A DNA stretch of 64,000 nucleotides from Zizania palustris (Eukaryota; Streptophyta; Magnoliopsida; Poales; Poaceae): the NCBI GenBank assembly GCA_019279435.1, contig JAAALK010000082.1, positions 75,426,989-75,490,988 of the forward strand. The letters are read 5' to 3'. The notes below the pieces were generated by a model. That model was given only the letters and a program-made list of their open reading frames with translations, had not been told where the DNA came from and ran no database searches. Of this stretch, positions 1-11,596 are shown piece by piece. The stretch's first letter is position 1, and every line of letters begins with the position of its first letter. Both the position numbers and the translations under genes were made by a program.

Positions 1-2369
1 CTCCGCCATGGAGGTGGTAAGTGTGACTCCGACTGCTCCCCCTGCGCCCGTCGTCGTGCAAGTGGAGTCAGACTCCCCTACCCCAACTTGCCTGCACCCG
101 AGGCGGTCCCGACGGAGATCGTGGCTCCGACTGGAAATGTCGAGGGCAGGACCTCGGGGGATGACTTCACCGACATCCTTCAGATGTACGAGGTCTTGGA
201 GGATCCAGCAATCCTTCCCCACGAAGCTCCCGAAGGTTCTTTCCAAAGCTCCTCCTTTTTTTAACTAATACCTGCCTGCTATCTGTGAAAACATGCTTAT
301 CAATTTTGTTATCGAAATAGGTACCTCTTCGGGTGTTGATGCTTTGGTGGTGTCTGAAGTCCCTATGTCTTCGGAGGCTGCTATTCAAGCGGACCCTCCC
401 GCTCCTCTGGAGGACCCGAATTTGGCGGCGGAGAATGCGTCTTTTGGGGCGGACGACGTGCTTGCCGGGACGGAGTTGGCGACGGAGGTCCCTCCTGCAG
501 TGGCAGCTTAGACCACCGAGGTTGCCTCCGCCGCTGCGGTTCTGGTCGAAGGGGTGGCTGCCGATGGTCGGAGTACTCCTGCTTCACCCTCCTTCGTACC
601 GGGGAGGGGCAAGAGTATTTCTTGCCTCGGTCTTCTTCCTGGCCAGGCCGCGGCCTCCGTTGGCAATTTGGAGGATGAGGCCGCAGCGGATGATGCTCAA
701 GCTCTGTCTTGGCTTCCTCTGCTGGCTCCGTTCCTGGAGCACCGGAGTGGCCTCCGGAGACTCATGGAGCCCCTGGCTGAGAGAAGCCAGGACATCGCCA
801 GTTCGGAGTTGATCTCCGTCTTGAGCGAGGCCAGGGCTTCGTCTCTCAACACGGCCCTCGAAAGGGCTGCCCTTCAGGTATGAAAAGACACCATAGCTAC
901 TTCGCATTAGTGGTCATAAATACTTCAGTACTTACTTAGTTCTTTTTGCAGCAATTTGTCCTTGCTAGAGCGGCAACGACTTCCAACGAGGTCGAAGTTA
1001 ATCGACTTAAACGGAAGGTCACTACCCTCCAGATGGCCCTTAATGACTCCACCGGGAGATCCCTCAGGCTGGAGGAAGAAGTCCTGGAGGAACGGAGGGC
1101 TAGGGTGGCGTCTGACGAAGCCCTCGGAGCCCTTCGTTCGTCTGCCCAAGAGGTCGAGGCCGAGCGCGTCGTCCTTCGAACGGAGGTTGAAAGACTCCGC
1201 CAGGAGGCTGCTACCTCAAGTGCGCAGCTGGTGGAGCTCCAGGGGGCTCTTAGCCAGGCGATGGCCCTCAAGAGTTCTTTAATGCTCCTGGTGGCCGAAG
1301 TGGGTGCGACTGCTGCAGGCCTGGAAGCAGCGGAGAAGAAGAACTCTAGTACTGCGGATCGTACCTTGGAAGCCCTTCAGGGTACGCTGGAGTACTTCGG
1401 CACCATGTGCCCTTCGTCTTCTACTGCGACCCACGAGCCCCTTGACCAGAAGCTGACGAGGATCCAGGTTGCTTCGTCGTTGATGAAGAACTCCAGTATT
1501 CGGTACGGGGAGATCTCCGGACAGTGTGCTGGTATCGGGGTTCTTCGTCATCTTGAATCTCTTCGGATCCCCCTTGGCTCAGTCGAGGGTTCGTCTCCTG
1601 GAGGCTTCGCGGACGACGACATGCTGCGGCCATCTTCGGAGGTGGCTTCGGCCTGGGAAGCCTTCCGGTCGACCTGGAAGACGGACCATAAGGTCGCATC
1701 TAAGGCTTGGATTGACGAGGCCCGTCGGCAGAAGCAAGCGCTAACAAAGCCACCACTTCCAGCTTCGCCAGCCCCTTCGGTTCCTGCTCCACCGACCGAC
1801 CCGCAGGTCTAGCCGCTTAGGATTGCTATGTATATGAAGCCTTGTAAACCTTGTTTTTATTAATGAAAAATTTATAAACGAGAACTTGTCTTGGGTGTTT
1901 TGCTCTTTTTTAGGTTTTGTCATGTCCTTCGAGCCCTGACTTCGAACTTCTGGAAATTACCGACGAGCTCCGAAAGGAGTGGGAGAACCTCGAGGGTTTG
2001 AGGCCTTACCGCCGCTCCCACTTTTCTGTTCCTCGCGGAGACGGAGGGGAGATCACCCTTGAAGTCCGAAGGGACGTCTTAGCTTATATTAAAGAGGAAG
2101 AGAAGACGGAGGGGTCCTCGTCTTCCGAACCTATTGATTGGTCCGACTCGGAGTACCGAGCCGAAGACCCTGCGGAAGCTGACTCCGAAAGGCTCCTGAC
2201 ATGGGTTGAGCTTCAAGAGCAGCAAAAGAAACTGCGAGCCTCGAAGAAGAAGAGAAGCACCCGAACTAAAAGGACAACTTCGGCGGCTTCGAGCTCCGAA
2301 GGGCAAAGTAGCCGTAGGGGCCGAAAAGGTCTCCGGTTTTACTTAGGCTTAGACACAAATTTCTCTTGA
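1..2369 (+). pseudogene. Element A antisense gene, exons 2 (partial) to 5
   Basis: This gene lies on the strand opposite gag-pol. The exon model rests on comparison with C and D: exon 2 ends at 235, exon 3 is 321-877, exon 4 is 952-1806 and exon 5 is 1914-2369. The introns 236-320, 878-951 and 1807-1913 all start GT and end AG. Exon 3 length modulo 3 equals that in C, so phase is kept. Exon 4 is a 285-codon open frame rich in Glu, Leu and Arg with a coiled-coil pattern. Exon 5 is acidic, then basic, and ends in GLRFYLGLDTNFS, nearly the same as in C and D. Defects are a frameshift near 88 in exon 2 and an in-frame TAG at 509-511 in exon 3. Exons 4 and 5 are open. Molecular function is unknown. 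Confidence 0.72.
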
Positions 2370-3181
2370 TGTACAAGTATAATGATTTAATGTGGAATGC
2401 TTCGAAAGTATGCTGTGTGACTCCTACCCTCCGACCCCCCTTGTGGGTGGCGGAGCCTTTACCATAGAAAAGGGTTCGCTATGCACAATGAATGTCCGAA
2501 CACCCGCATGCTTCGAACTTGTACTTATCATTTGCATTTTTAGTTTGCTTTCGAAGACTAAAAATTTGCTCGCTTTTTTTTACGTTTTTAGACTCTTGTA
2601 TGGATCTTAAAAAGCTGGAGCCTGGAATCCGTAGGCTGGCCACCTTCGGCTCTTTTACAGATACTTCGTACCCGGAGGCCGAAAATCTGTTTTTCTTTAA
2701 AGTCCTTAGACTCTTCTACGGATCCTAACAAGCCGGAGCTTGGAATCCATAGGTTGGCCACCTTCGGCTCTTTTACAGATACTTCGCCCTCGGAGGCCGA
2801 AAATCTGTTTTTCTTTAAAGTCCTTAGACTCTTCTACGGATCCTAACAAGCTGGAGCTTGGAATCCGTAGGTTGGCCACCTTCGGCTCTTTTACAGATAC
2901 TTCGCACTCAGAGGCCGAAAATCTGTTTTTCTTTAAAGTCCTTAGACTCTTCTACGGATCCTAACAAGCCGGAGCTTGGAATCCGTAGGTTGGCAACGGA
3001 GCCTTTGAACTAATGGTTCGAAGGCAGCTGCCTGGGTCTTGAGAAAAATGCTCGGCTCTACAAGCATCTCTGTCCTCCTAATGCGTCCATCAGGAGTATG
3101 AGATATTCGAAGAGCAAACAAAGTTCGACCCTTATCTTTATTCATAGAGGGAAAGTTTTTACAAGTGATTACAAGGGGCCC
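2370..3181. repeat. Spacer between convergent genes of element A, with a 118-bp tandem array
   Basis: No convincing gene lies here. About 3.5 copies of a 118-bp unit run from about 2575 to 3000. The word GGCCACCTTCGG recurs at 2638, 2756 and 2874, and a degenerate copy starts at 2992, so the spacing is exactly 118. Each unit also holds an AGGCCGAAAATCTG segment and a CTACGGATCCTAACAAG segment. Part of the unit resembles the 61-bp units at the same place in C and D. The unit length is not a multiple of three, so the small open frames across it are unlikely to be translated. The rest of the stretch shows no recognisable signal. Confidence 0.85.
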
Positions 3182-6100
3182 CTAAGCAAAATAACGCTTA
3201 AGGTGCTCCGCATGCCATGCATGTTTCAACTCTTCTCCTTCTAAATTGGCTAATTTAAATGACCCGGGGCGTCCTGAGCGTAAGATAACATATGGTCCTT
3301 CCCATTTGTTTCCTAGCTTCCCCGGAGCTATTACACTTCGCAATACCAGATGACCCGGTTTTAACTCATTTAGCTTTACCTTCGGGTCATACAATGTCTT
3401 GGTGTGCTTGTGGTACTTAGTTAGGTTCGCGACAGCTCGAAGCCTTGTTTCTTCTGATAAATCCACGGAACTGCTCCGGTCACTTTCATCCCCAGGTTGT
3501 ACTACGCGAAGTGATCCACCTCTGAGCTTCGTAGGAGTCATGGCCTCATCTCCGAAGAGTAATCTAAACGGTGTGAACCCCGTTGACCTGGTTTGAGTGG
3601 TTCGAATGGACCACAAGATTTTGGGGAGCTCTTCGACCCACAGCCCCTTGGCCAATCCAACAATTCGGCGATTCAGCCCGGAAAGGATGTTCCCGTTGGC
3701 TCACTCAACAGCTCCGTTGGACTGTGGATGTCGTACTGCTGCGAAGCACAACTTAATGCCCAGTTCTTCACAAAATATTTGGAAGGTGCCATCTTCGAAC
3801 TGGGTTCCATTATCCACCGTCAACTCTCTTGGAACTCCGAACCTGCATATGATATTCTGCCAAAAAAATCTTTGCACATTCTTCGAGGTGATAGCTGTTA
3901 GTGGCTCCGCCTCAATCCATTTTGAGAAATATTCGATTGCCACCACCGCAAATTTCAAGCCACCTTTTGCCACTGGGAAAGGGCCTATGAGGTCCATGCC
4001 CCATCTAGCCATTGGCCATACTGGGGCAATAACTTGAAGCTGAGCTGGCGGCGATGGCTCCGTCTGCCCATCCACTGGCAGCCTTGGCATGTTCGAACTA
4101 GTTCTTCCGCATCTCTCACTATTGTTGGCCAATAAAACCCTTGCCGAAGCGTCTTGCCTGCTAGCGCTCGAGGGGCTAAACGACCTCCGCATAGTCCTTC
4201 GTGGATGCCTCGAAGTATGTCTTGACCTTCGGGTTGTGAGATGCATCGAAGTAGGGGTGAACACACTCCGGCCTTGTATAGCACTTCATCAACAAGCTTG
4301 TAATTTCGAGCTCTTGCTTGCAACCTTCGAGCTTCTGGGCCTTCAGGAGGGTCCATGCTACTTTGCAACATGTTTATTATCGGAGCCCGCCAATCTGTAG
4401 TTGGAATGCACATTACTTCTAAAGAGGGTATTTGATCAGCCGCTGGTTGCTCTAGTTCTTCGTAGAAACCACCCTCCGGGAGGTCCACCACCCCTGCTGC
4501 AGCCTTTGCAAGAATATCTGCAAGTTGATTCTCTGCCCGAGGGATACTTCGAACGGTAAACCCTTTGAATGCTGCTTCGGCCTTGCGGATTTCTTCAAGG
4601 TATTGCGCGAGATGTGGATTTTTTGCTTGAAAACTTTTGTCAATATGCCCCGCGACGACTTGGGAATCTGTCTTGATCACTATTCTTGCAGCTCCGAGCG
4701 CTTTAGCCTTTCGGAGGCCTAGCAAGATTCCTTCATACTCGGCAATGTTGTTAGTGGTTCTGAAGTTGAGTCTTGCGGAATACATGGCCCTCTGCCCTGA
4801 TGGTGATATGATGACGGCCCCTGCTCCGGCACCTGATGCTTGATAAGCTCCGTCAGAGAATATTGTCCAAAAACCTTCGGAGGGTTCTTCCTGGGTCCAA
4901 ATTGCAGATGGAGTCCATTCTGCTATGAAATCTGCTATAATTTGAGATTTAACAACTGTTCTCGCCGTGAAGGAGATTTCGAAGGGTGCCAGCTCGACCA
5001 CCCATTTTCCAATCTTGCCGGTGGAATCTTTGTTTCGGAGCATATCCCCAAGGGGATACGACGTAGGGACGATCAGGTTATGCGCCAAGAAATAATGCCT
5101 CAGCTTCCGCGAGGGCATTACTAGGGCATAAGCAAATTTCTCAAGCTTGGAGTATCTGACTTTAGCTCCGGATAATGCCTCCGACACAAAATATACTGGG
5201 TTCTGGACTAGTTTTCCTTTAAGCTCAACTTCTCGGACTAGTACTGCGCTCACTGCTGAATTTGTTGCTGCAAGATAAAGGAGCAATGTTTCTTTTGGGA
5301 GAGGAACGGTCAAAATTGATAATCTTTCGAGGTATTCTTTTATATCATCGAAGCTCTTTTGGCACTCTGATGTCCATTGAAAGCTTTTGGACCCCTTTAG
5401 TGCTTTGAAAATTGGGAGGCTCCACTCTGCTGACCTGGCCAGGAACCTGCTAAGAGCTGCAAGTCTCCCTGCTAACTTTTGAACCTGCTTTAAATTCTCT
5501 GGTGGAGCCATCCTTTGAAGTGCACTTATCTGTGTTGTACTAGCTTCGATTCCCCTGCTCGAAACTAAGTACCCTAGCAGTTTTCCTGCTTGTGCTCCGA
5601 ATATACATTTTTCCGAATTGAGGCGTACTCCACATGCTCGGAGGCTCTCGAACGTTTCAGCTAGATCTAGGCTATGCTGGTGCTTTTGAGCACTTTTTAT
5701 TACAATATCATCCATATAGGCCTCGACATTTCGGCCTATCTGATGACCTAGAGCTTTAGCTATTAAACGAGAAAAGGTTGCTCCGGCATTCCGCAGCCCA
5801 AAAGGCATTCTTACATAACAAAATACTCCGGAAGGAGTTATAAAGCTTGTCTTGGCTTCGTCTTCGCGTTTTAGCCATACTTGATGATATCCGGAGTATG
5901 CGTCGAGGAAACTTAGCAATTCGGACCCAGCTGTGGAATCTACCAACTGATCTATTCGGGGCATCGGGTAGGGGTCTCGCAGGCATGCTTTATTTAATGA
6001 AGTGAAATCAATACACATGCGCCACTAGCTCGAGTCCTTCTTCCTTAAAAAAACAGGGTTAGCCAACCACTCGGTATGGGCTACCTCCCTGATGATGCCA

Positions 6101-8451
6101 GCCCTTAACAATTTTTCTACTTCGGCCTTGGCTAGGCTTGCTCTTTCTGCTGACAGCTTGCGGAGCCCCTAGCGCACTGGCTTGGCCTTCGGGTTGACGA
6201 GCAGACTATGCTCGATGATGCTTCGATCGACCCCAGTGATGTCTTTGTCAGCCCAAGCAAATATGTCCAGATTTTTCCTGACGACTTCTTCTAACGAGGC
6301 AGTTATTTCCGGAGATAGCCCCTTGCCGAATTGCACTGGGTACTCTTTGCCATCTTTCGAGATTATTCTTGTCTCAACATCGCCCTCCGGGCTTGGCTTG
6401 AGCGAAGACCCCTTCGGAGTGTTCGAGGCCTCCGGTACTTCTTTGACGCTTTCCGCCACATTATGCACTTGCCGGGGGTCCAATGGCTGCCCATGACCAT
6501 ACTCCGTCCTCCTGGCTACAGCTTGGTCTCCTGAAATAGTAAGCACTCCACCTTGCGTGGGCATTTTGAGACAAAGGTAATTATGGTGTGCTATAGCCCC
6601 GAACTTGTTCAACATCCCTCGGCCGAAGATAGCATTGTAAGCGTATGGGGCATCAACCACATCGAAGATCACCTCTTCTTCTCGGGCCAAAGGCCCCTCT
6701 CCGAAGGCAACCTCGAGGCCTATTTGGCCGAGGGCATCGAGAGGCGGTCCTGAGAACCCTTGAAGTGGCCGGGCTGCTGGAAGTAGATGCTTCCGAGGTA
6801 TGCAAATCTGATCGAAGGCCTGGACAAAGAGTATGTCTGCAGAGCTCCCGCCATCTACCAAGATCCTTTGAACTTCTACTCCTGCTATATCAGCAGAGAT
6901 GACCAATGGGTCGGCATGGGGGAACTTTACCCCCACAGCATCATTGGCTGTGAATGAGATGGGCACACGGGACCATTCTAGCATCCCTTCGGCGGAACTT
7001 GAGGTCCCAATGTGCCCGACCTCGCGGACGTACTCGCGCCGCTGCCTCTTGGACATGGTTCCGAGGGTCCCACCTCCGGAGATGGGTAGGACCACTCTCT
7101 TGCCGCGGTCCCGCGGGTCTTCTTTCTTTGGTGGTGGCATAATACTGGCCACCGGCACCCGCATAGGGGCTTCGAGGGCACGGGCCCGGGCCACAGCTTG
7201 TACAGGCTCCGGCCGTACCGATGGTGGGGCTCGATCCGAAGCGCCCCGCCCGGTACTTCATTCAAGGTAGTCGCCCCGAAGGGCCAACACTGCCTTGCAG
7301 TCCTTTGTGTCATGGCTTCTATTGTCGCCATGCATGCAACAGAAAAAACTCTGGTGCCTGCCATGCATCCTTTCTTGAGGCTTCGGTGGCCCGGCCTTGA
7401 AATTCTTCGCCTGCTGGAAATTGGCAGGTGCCTTTGGAGCAGAAGGTGTAATGTTTAGCACCTCCGAATGGAAATGCTTCTTCCCCCGCTTGTATTCGTT
7501 GAAGCGGTTGTCTTGTGGAGGCTGCAGAGCAGCGGAGGCTTCGGGCTCCCTTTTGACTTCTCGGAGGGTGGGCAATGGTGCTTCAGCTCGCCGAAGACAT
7601 CCTTCCTCCGCCATGGCATACTGTTCGAAGTATGCCATGAGCTGCGCCACAGACGTCACCGGCTTTCGATGGAGTTTGCTGAGGAGGTCGGGGTTTAACA
7701 CCCCCTCGCGGGCAGCATCAACTACTCACCCGCTGCTTTACCTGGAACAAACTTCCTGTGGACATCGGGGCCACGAAGGTGCCTTGGAAGTTGCTCACAA
7801 ATTTCTTTTTAGCTGCTCCCAGGAACTGATCGATCCTGGCTTTAGGGACCAGAACCAGCGGAGTGCCACATCTTCGAGAGCGAGGGGGAAGCATTTTGCC
7901 ATGGTGCTTCGCACCCCTCCGCTTGCTTCTATTGCCAGTGCGTAAGAGTGGGCGAACTCTCCGAGGTCCGACCCCCCGGAGTACTTGTGCAGCTTCGAGG
8001 CCTTGAATCTGGGGTCGAAAGGCACTCTCTACAAATCCGAATGTAATGGAGACTCGTTATCGAAGGATGCATTCTCGGCTTCCTCCGGGACTTGGATAAC
8101 TTCTGGGGGATTGTGGGTACCACTGTCTTGAGGCCCTCTTGGAGTTTTGGTGGAAGCTTGAGTGCGGAGGCGATCGGCGGCCTCTTGCCTCCACCTAGAT
8201 ACCTCCTCCTGAAGAATGGATAGCTGCGTAGCCTCGGTTTCGGGAGGGTCTTCGTCTTCGTCGGAGGCTACTTCTGGATCTCGGCTAGCTGCGTAGTCGG
8301 TCTGAAGCACCGTAGGAGGAGCCAAAGGGCCCCGGGGCGCTCGACGCCTGGCAGTCTCAGCGGGAATCGCCGGATTAGCCGAGGGTCCAGCTCCATTGGT
8401 CCGAGGGGACCTTCGGAGAGGACCCAAAGCCTGGCTTCGCTTCGGAGGCAT
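3182..8451 (-). pseudogene. Element A gag-pol polyprotein, disrupted
   Basis: The order is gag, aspartic protease, reverse transcriptase, RNase H, second RNase H, integrase, as in the Tat lineage. Gag begins MPPKRSQALGP at 8451. A retrotrans_gag segment lies near 8025-7800 and a short Cys/His knuckle near 7330. The protease DGGSSAD motif is near 6850, RT YMDD near 5715, the second RNase H (SDGAYQASGAGAGAV) near 4830, and the integrase HHCC and D,D(35)E segments between 4200 and 3700. Most of it stays in one frame from 8451 to about 4040, where a frameshift moves the integrase to another frame. In-frame stops occur near 8029, 7258, 6169, 6033 and 3701. Most of these sit where intact D has Gln or Arg. 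It ends in KRYFA like D. Confidence 0.9.
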
Positions 8452-8638
8452 AGCTAGCTGCGAAGAGGTCCTGGAGATGGAGGACTTCGAACGACTCGAG
8501 GGGTCGAGAGAAGGCTTTCGGACTGCACTAAGAAGCCCTTAACTGAAGGGTGCGCGGGATCTTGGGACTCCGAGGCTCCCTCCGTAAGTGCTCTTCGAAG
8601 TGCAGTCAGCAGCAGAGAACAAGCTTTTAGAACTTGGT

Positions 8639-8656
8639 TCCCCACGGACGGCGCCA
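8639..8656 (-). other. Primer binding site of element A
   Basis: On the minus strand TGGCGCCGTCCGTGGGGA lies two bases inside the LTR edge at 8659. The site and spacing are the same in B, C and D. It resembles, but does not match, the tRNA-Asp type site TGGCGCCGTTGCCGGGGA used by Athila elements, so I do not assign the tRNA. Confidence 0.8.
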
Positions 8657-8658
8657 AC

Positions 8659-9154
8659 TGTTGGCACAAATGTTACGCCAACAGGTTCTCTGAAATCAAG
8701 AATGGACAAACAGGAAGTTTGCGTTTTAGGACTACCTGGAGCCTCCGAAATGGATAATAACTCAAGTGGTGCGAATATGTGTATATGAATAACTTGTTTC
8801 TTGTCCTCTTTTACAAGGTACAATGGGGGGTATTTATAGGGGAAAAAGCATAAGGAAAAGACCTTTTTACCCCTAACCTACAACCGACATAGTGGAAACT
8901 ATTCGGTACTATAAACAAGGTTACATACGGTAAAGTACTGCAAGGTAGATGGATAAGCTGGACATCCAACCAGTCATGTCCTTAGGCTTCGAGGCCTCCA
9001 TCTTCCATTCAGAGGGTTCTCCAGAGCTTCGCACCGTTGCACCCTTCGGCGTGGCGGCGCATGCTTTGAACCACAGTTTACCAGCTTCGGAGTCCTCACC
9101 CGCTTTTGAAGGATTAATCTTTAAGTCTTGGAAATGGAGTAATTTCCACCAACA
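8659..9154 (-). repeat. 5' LTR of element A
   Basis: This is 496 bp with TGTTGG...CCAACA ends and homology to the 495-bp LTRs of C and D. A TATA box (TATAAATA on the minus strand) is at 8831-8838, which would start gag-pol transcription leftwards. The five bases after it, GAGTC (9155-9159), are one half of the expected target duplication. The other half is outside the window. Confidence 0.88.
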
Positions 9155-9733
9155 GAGTCATCTGTCTGTTAGGAAAAGCTTGGGATGACAACTTTATTGA
9201 AGTATATGATAATGGTATCAACCCAATCAACGAGGAACTGCCTAACCTCGTACTGTAAAGACAACACCCAAGAACACTAGATTCGGTCAAAACTTTGCTG
9301 CGATCGATGAACTACGAGAATATAAATGTCACACCTGACGACAGACCGAGGCCAACCTTCGTAAGAACCTAGATCCCCGATGAGATAAATGGATCGAAGG
9401 CTTCTACATTAGAGATATGGGAAGAGGCCGAACGGGAAGTACTTAAGGAAATATTGAGCGATCGTTCGGATGAAGCATAATGTTCTATACACAAAAACAG
9501 CTGATACTGATGGTATCGCCTTCAGACGGCCGATGCGAAAGCATCGCCCTTAGACGCAAAACACAAATGAGCTCAACAAGTCAAAGGAATCAATGAAAAT
9601 GTATTACATGAAGGGACAAACATTTCATTACAAGGATCACTAATTCTATGGAAGTCAAAGGAGCGCTAGGCGAATCGCTTCATTATAAGATGATGATGAC
9701 GCTCCGCGTGATGAACAACATTGTTAAGATGGT
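9155..9733. other. Remnant between elements A and B, probably an older gypsy fragment
   Basis: There is no intact gene in these 579 bp. Short coding-like pieces appear on the plus strand: one around 9180-9255 reads DDNFIEVYDNGINPINEE, and another around 9390-9480 is Glu-rich. Near 9500 the words GCTGATACTGATGGTATCG and CCTTCAG recall the 3' untranslated end of element E at about 51827-51850 (GCTGATACTAATGGTATCG, CTTCAG). This suggests the remnant is the tail of an E-like Tat element into which A and B inserted. The link rests on a short match only. Confidence 0.4.
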
Positions 9734-10226
9734 TGTTGGGGGGAAATACTACATCCCAGGACCTTTAAGATCAAGAGACAAAGACAATTAATACAGTTCT
9801 AAGACAGAAGCTTATCCCCAAGTTGATGAAGTTTCCAAGCCGAAGGGTCCTCCGAACCCCAGTTCAAAGATACCCTCCGAAGGCTCTGTCTCTATAGTGG
9901 GAAACAGCAATACTGATGGGACGTCTGCCTTATCTATCCTCTTCGAACATATTTTACTATTTTAGCCCTATTCGGGGTACCGAATAGTTTCCACTATGTC
10001 AGTTGTAATTAAGGGGTAAAAAGATATTTTCCTTAGAGTTTTTACCTATAAATACCCCCTTTCTCACCTTGTAATAGGCATCGAATATTTAGATATTCAA
10101 TACACAACTCTGAACTACTTAGAGCTATTATCCTATTCGGAGGCTTGAGATAGTTCGCTTCACAAACTCCTTGTTTGTTAGTTCTTAATCTTAGAGAACC
10201 TGTTAGCATAATCTTTTACGCCAACA
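9734..10226 (+). repeat. 5' LTR of element B
   Basis: This is 493 bp, TGTTGGGG...CCAACA, the mirror orientation of the A, C and D LTRs. The TATA box TATAAATA at 10047-10054 would drive rightward transcription into gag. It is directly followed by the PBS. Confidence 0.88.
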
Positions 10227-10228
10227 GT

Positions 10229-10246
10229 TGGTGCCGTCCGTGGGGA
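10229..10246 (+). other. Primer binding site of element B
   Basis: TGGTGCCGTCCGTGGGGA starts two bases inside the LTR. It differs from the A and C sites by one base (T for C at position 4). Confidence 0.78.
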
Positions 10247-10439
10247 ACTTAGTTCTAAAAGCTAGTTCTCCGCCGCTGACTGCACTTTGAAGAGCACTTG
10301 TGGAGGGAGCTTCGGAGTCTCAGGATTCTGCGCACCCTTCGGTAAGGGGCTTCCTAGTGTAGCTCGAAGGCCTTTTCTTGCCTTCTCAAATCATTTGAAG
10401 TCTTCGGTCTTTGGTCTTCGGACCTTAACTTTGTTAGCC

Positions 10440-10647
10440 ATGCCTCGCAAGCAGAGCCTAGCCACCGATCCTCCCCAAAGGTCCCCTCGGACCAATGGTG
10501 CAGGACCCTCAGTCATTCCACCCACTCCAGAAGGGGTCATCAGACCTCGAGCACCCAGAGGTCCCCAAGTAGCTCCCTCGGTGCTTCGAACTGATTACCC
10601 CAGTTCCCAAGACCCAAAGATCCCCTCCGGAGGAGATGAATACCTTC
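10440..10647 (+). pseudogene. Element B gag, N-terminal piece
   Basis: It starts ATG at 10440 (MPRKQSLATDPPQRSPRT), close to the gag start of A. The frame runs to 10647, where element C is inserted. The target bases CCTTC (10643-10647) are repeated at 22994-22998, where the same gag resumes. The 213 bp between the PBS and this start hold leader sequence with no other gene. Confidence 0.85.
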
Positions 10648-11142
10648 TGTTGGCGTAAAAGATTACGCTAACAGGTTTCTGTAGAAGAGAAACTAACAAA
10701 CGAAGTGTTTGCGAAGCAAACTGTTCTAAGCCTCCGAAAGGATAATAACTTAGAATAGTTCTAAAGTGTGTATTGAATAACTTGTATTCGGTCCCTATTA
10801 CAGGGTGAAACGGGGGGTATTTATAGGCCCAAATATTAAGGAAAAGACCTATTTACCCCTCTATTACAACCGACATAGTGGAAACTATTCGGCTCCCTTA
10901 ATAGGGCTAAAATGATAAAAGACTAATCTAATGATATAAAAGATAAGTCTTCCATCTTAGCTGGTAGAAAAGATCTTTAAAAGCCTTAGTTCGAAGGTGT
11001 ACTCCGAACCAATGTCTATCTTCGTACTTCGAGCTTGACTCTGGGTATCTTCGAAGATGAATGTCTGGGAACCTTCGAATCCGCTATCTGCCTTTATGCT
11101 GTTTCGGCAATAACCCCGAAGATGAGATATTTTCCCCCAATA
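10648..11142 (-). repeat. 3' LTR of element C
   Basis: This is 495 bp. It begins TGTTGGCG and ends CAATA, where the other LTR has CAACA, so one terminal base has mutated. A TATA box copy is at 10818-10825 on the minus strand. Confidence 0.93.
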
Positions 11143-11596
11143 GTAGCCCCTCGAATACGCTTCTCCGTTTAACCTGTAATGTTAGGAGAGCAGTATACGG
11201 AAGGAAAAGATAACCAAACATAGGGGTTATTGGATTTTAATTCATCTCCGAAATGCATGAAGATATAAACTCCGAATCAGTCTTAGGATAATTGCTTTTC
11301 GAACTATCTTAGAACTGACTCAGGAAGTTCGAAAGTCTTTTAGACTTAGAGAAAATAGCCGTTAGCTTTCTGTTTCTAACGGAAACTGTAGAATGCGTTA
11401 ATTTCAGAGAAAAGTAACGGCAGGAATGCGAAACGACATGGACTAACGATAAAAAAGTAAAATCTAGGCTATAAATAGAAGGCCTAGAACTTACCCGGTT
11501 ACCTTTTCACCACTTTCTCGCAATCAAACACCTTTTGAGCCCTTTGAGTTCTTGAGCCCTAGCCTCCATTTTCCCCAAAGCAACCCAGTGACTACA
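11143..11596 (+). promoter_or_regulatory. Promoter and leader of the element C antisense gene
   Basis: This is non-coding DNA between the LTR and the antisense ATG. A TATA box (TATAAATA) lies at 11470-11477, 120 bp before the start codon, and is matched at the same place in D. Upstream are CCGTTAG (11359-11365), CTAACGG (11376-11382) and TAACGG (11415-11420). These AACGG cores are the kind bound by plant MYB proteins, and the first two form an inverted pair. The first bases after the LTR, on the minus strand CGAGGGGCTAC, are the likely polypurine tract for gag-pol strand priming. Confidence 0.65.

Larger units (their letters stand above)
1..9154 (-). mobile_element. Element A: Ty3/gypsy Tat-lineage retrotransposon, decayed, 3' LTR outside the window
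   Basis: A minus-strand LTR retrotransposon. From right to left it has a 5' LTR (8659-9154), a primer binding site, gag-pol (8451-3182), a spacer with tandem repeats, and a convergent plus-strand gene (1-2369). The layout matches elements C and D, so this is the same family. The gag N-terminus is closer to element B than to C and D. The left LTR and first exon of the antisense gene lie before base 1, so LTR divergence cannot be measured. Several nonsense codons and at least one frameshift in pol make it non-autonomous. Confidence 0.9.

Noticed and set aside
2575..3000. CRISPR-like array
   Set aside because: The 118-bp repeats are contiguous, with no unique spacers, and the DNA is plant.
3593..4037. 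Plus-strand frames opposite pol in A, C and D (for example 3597-4037, 58687-58968)
   Set aside because: They mirror conserved integrase and RNase H codons on the minus strand and have no independent support.
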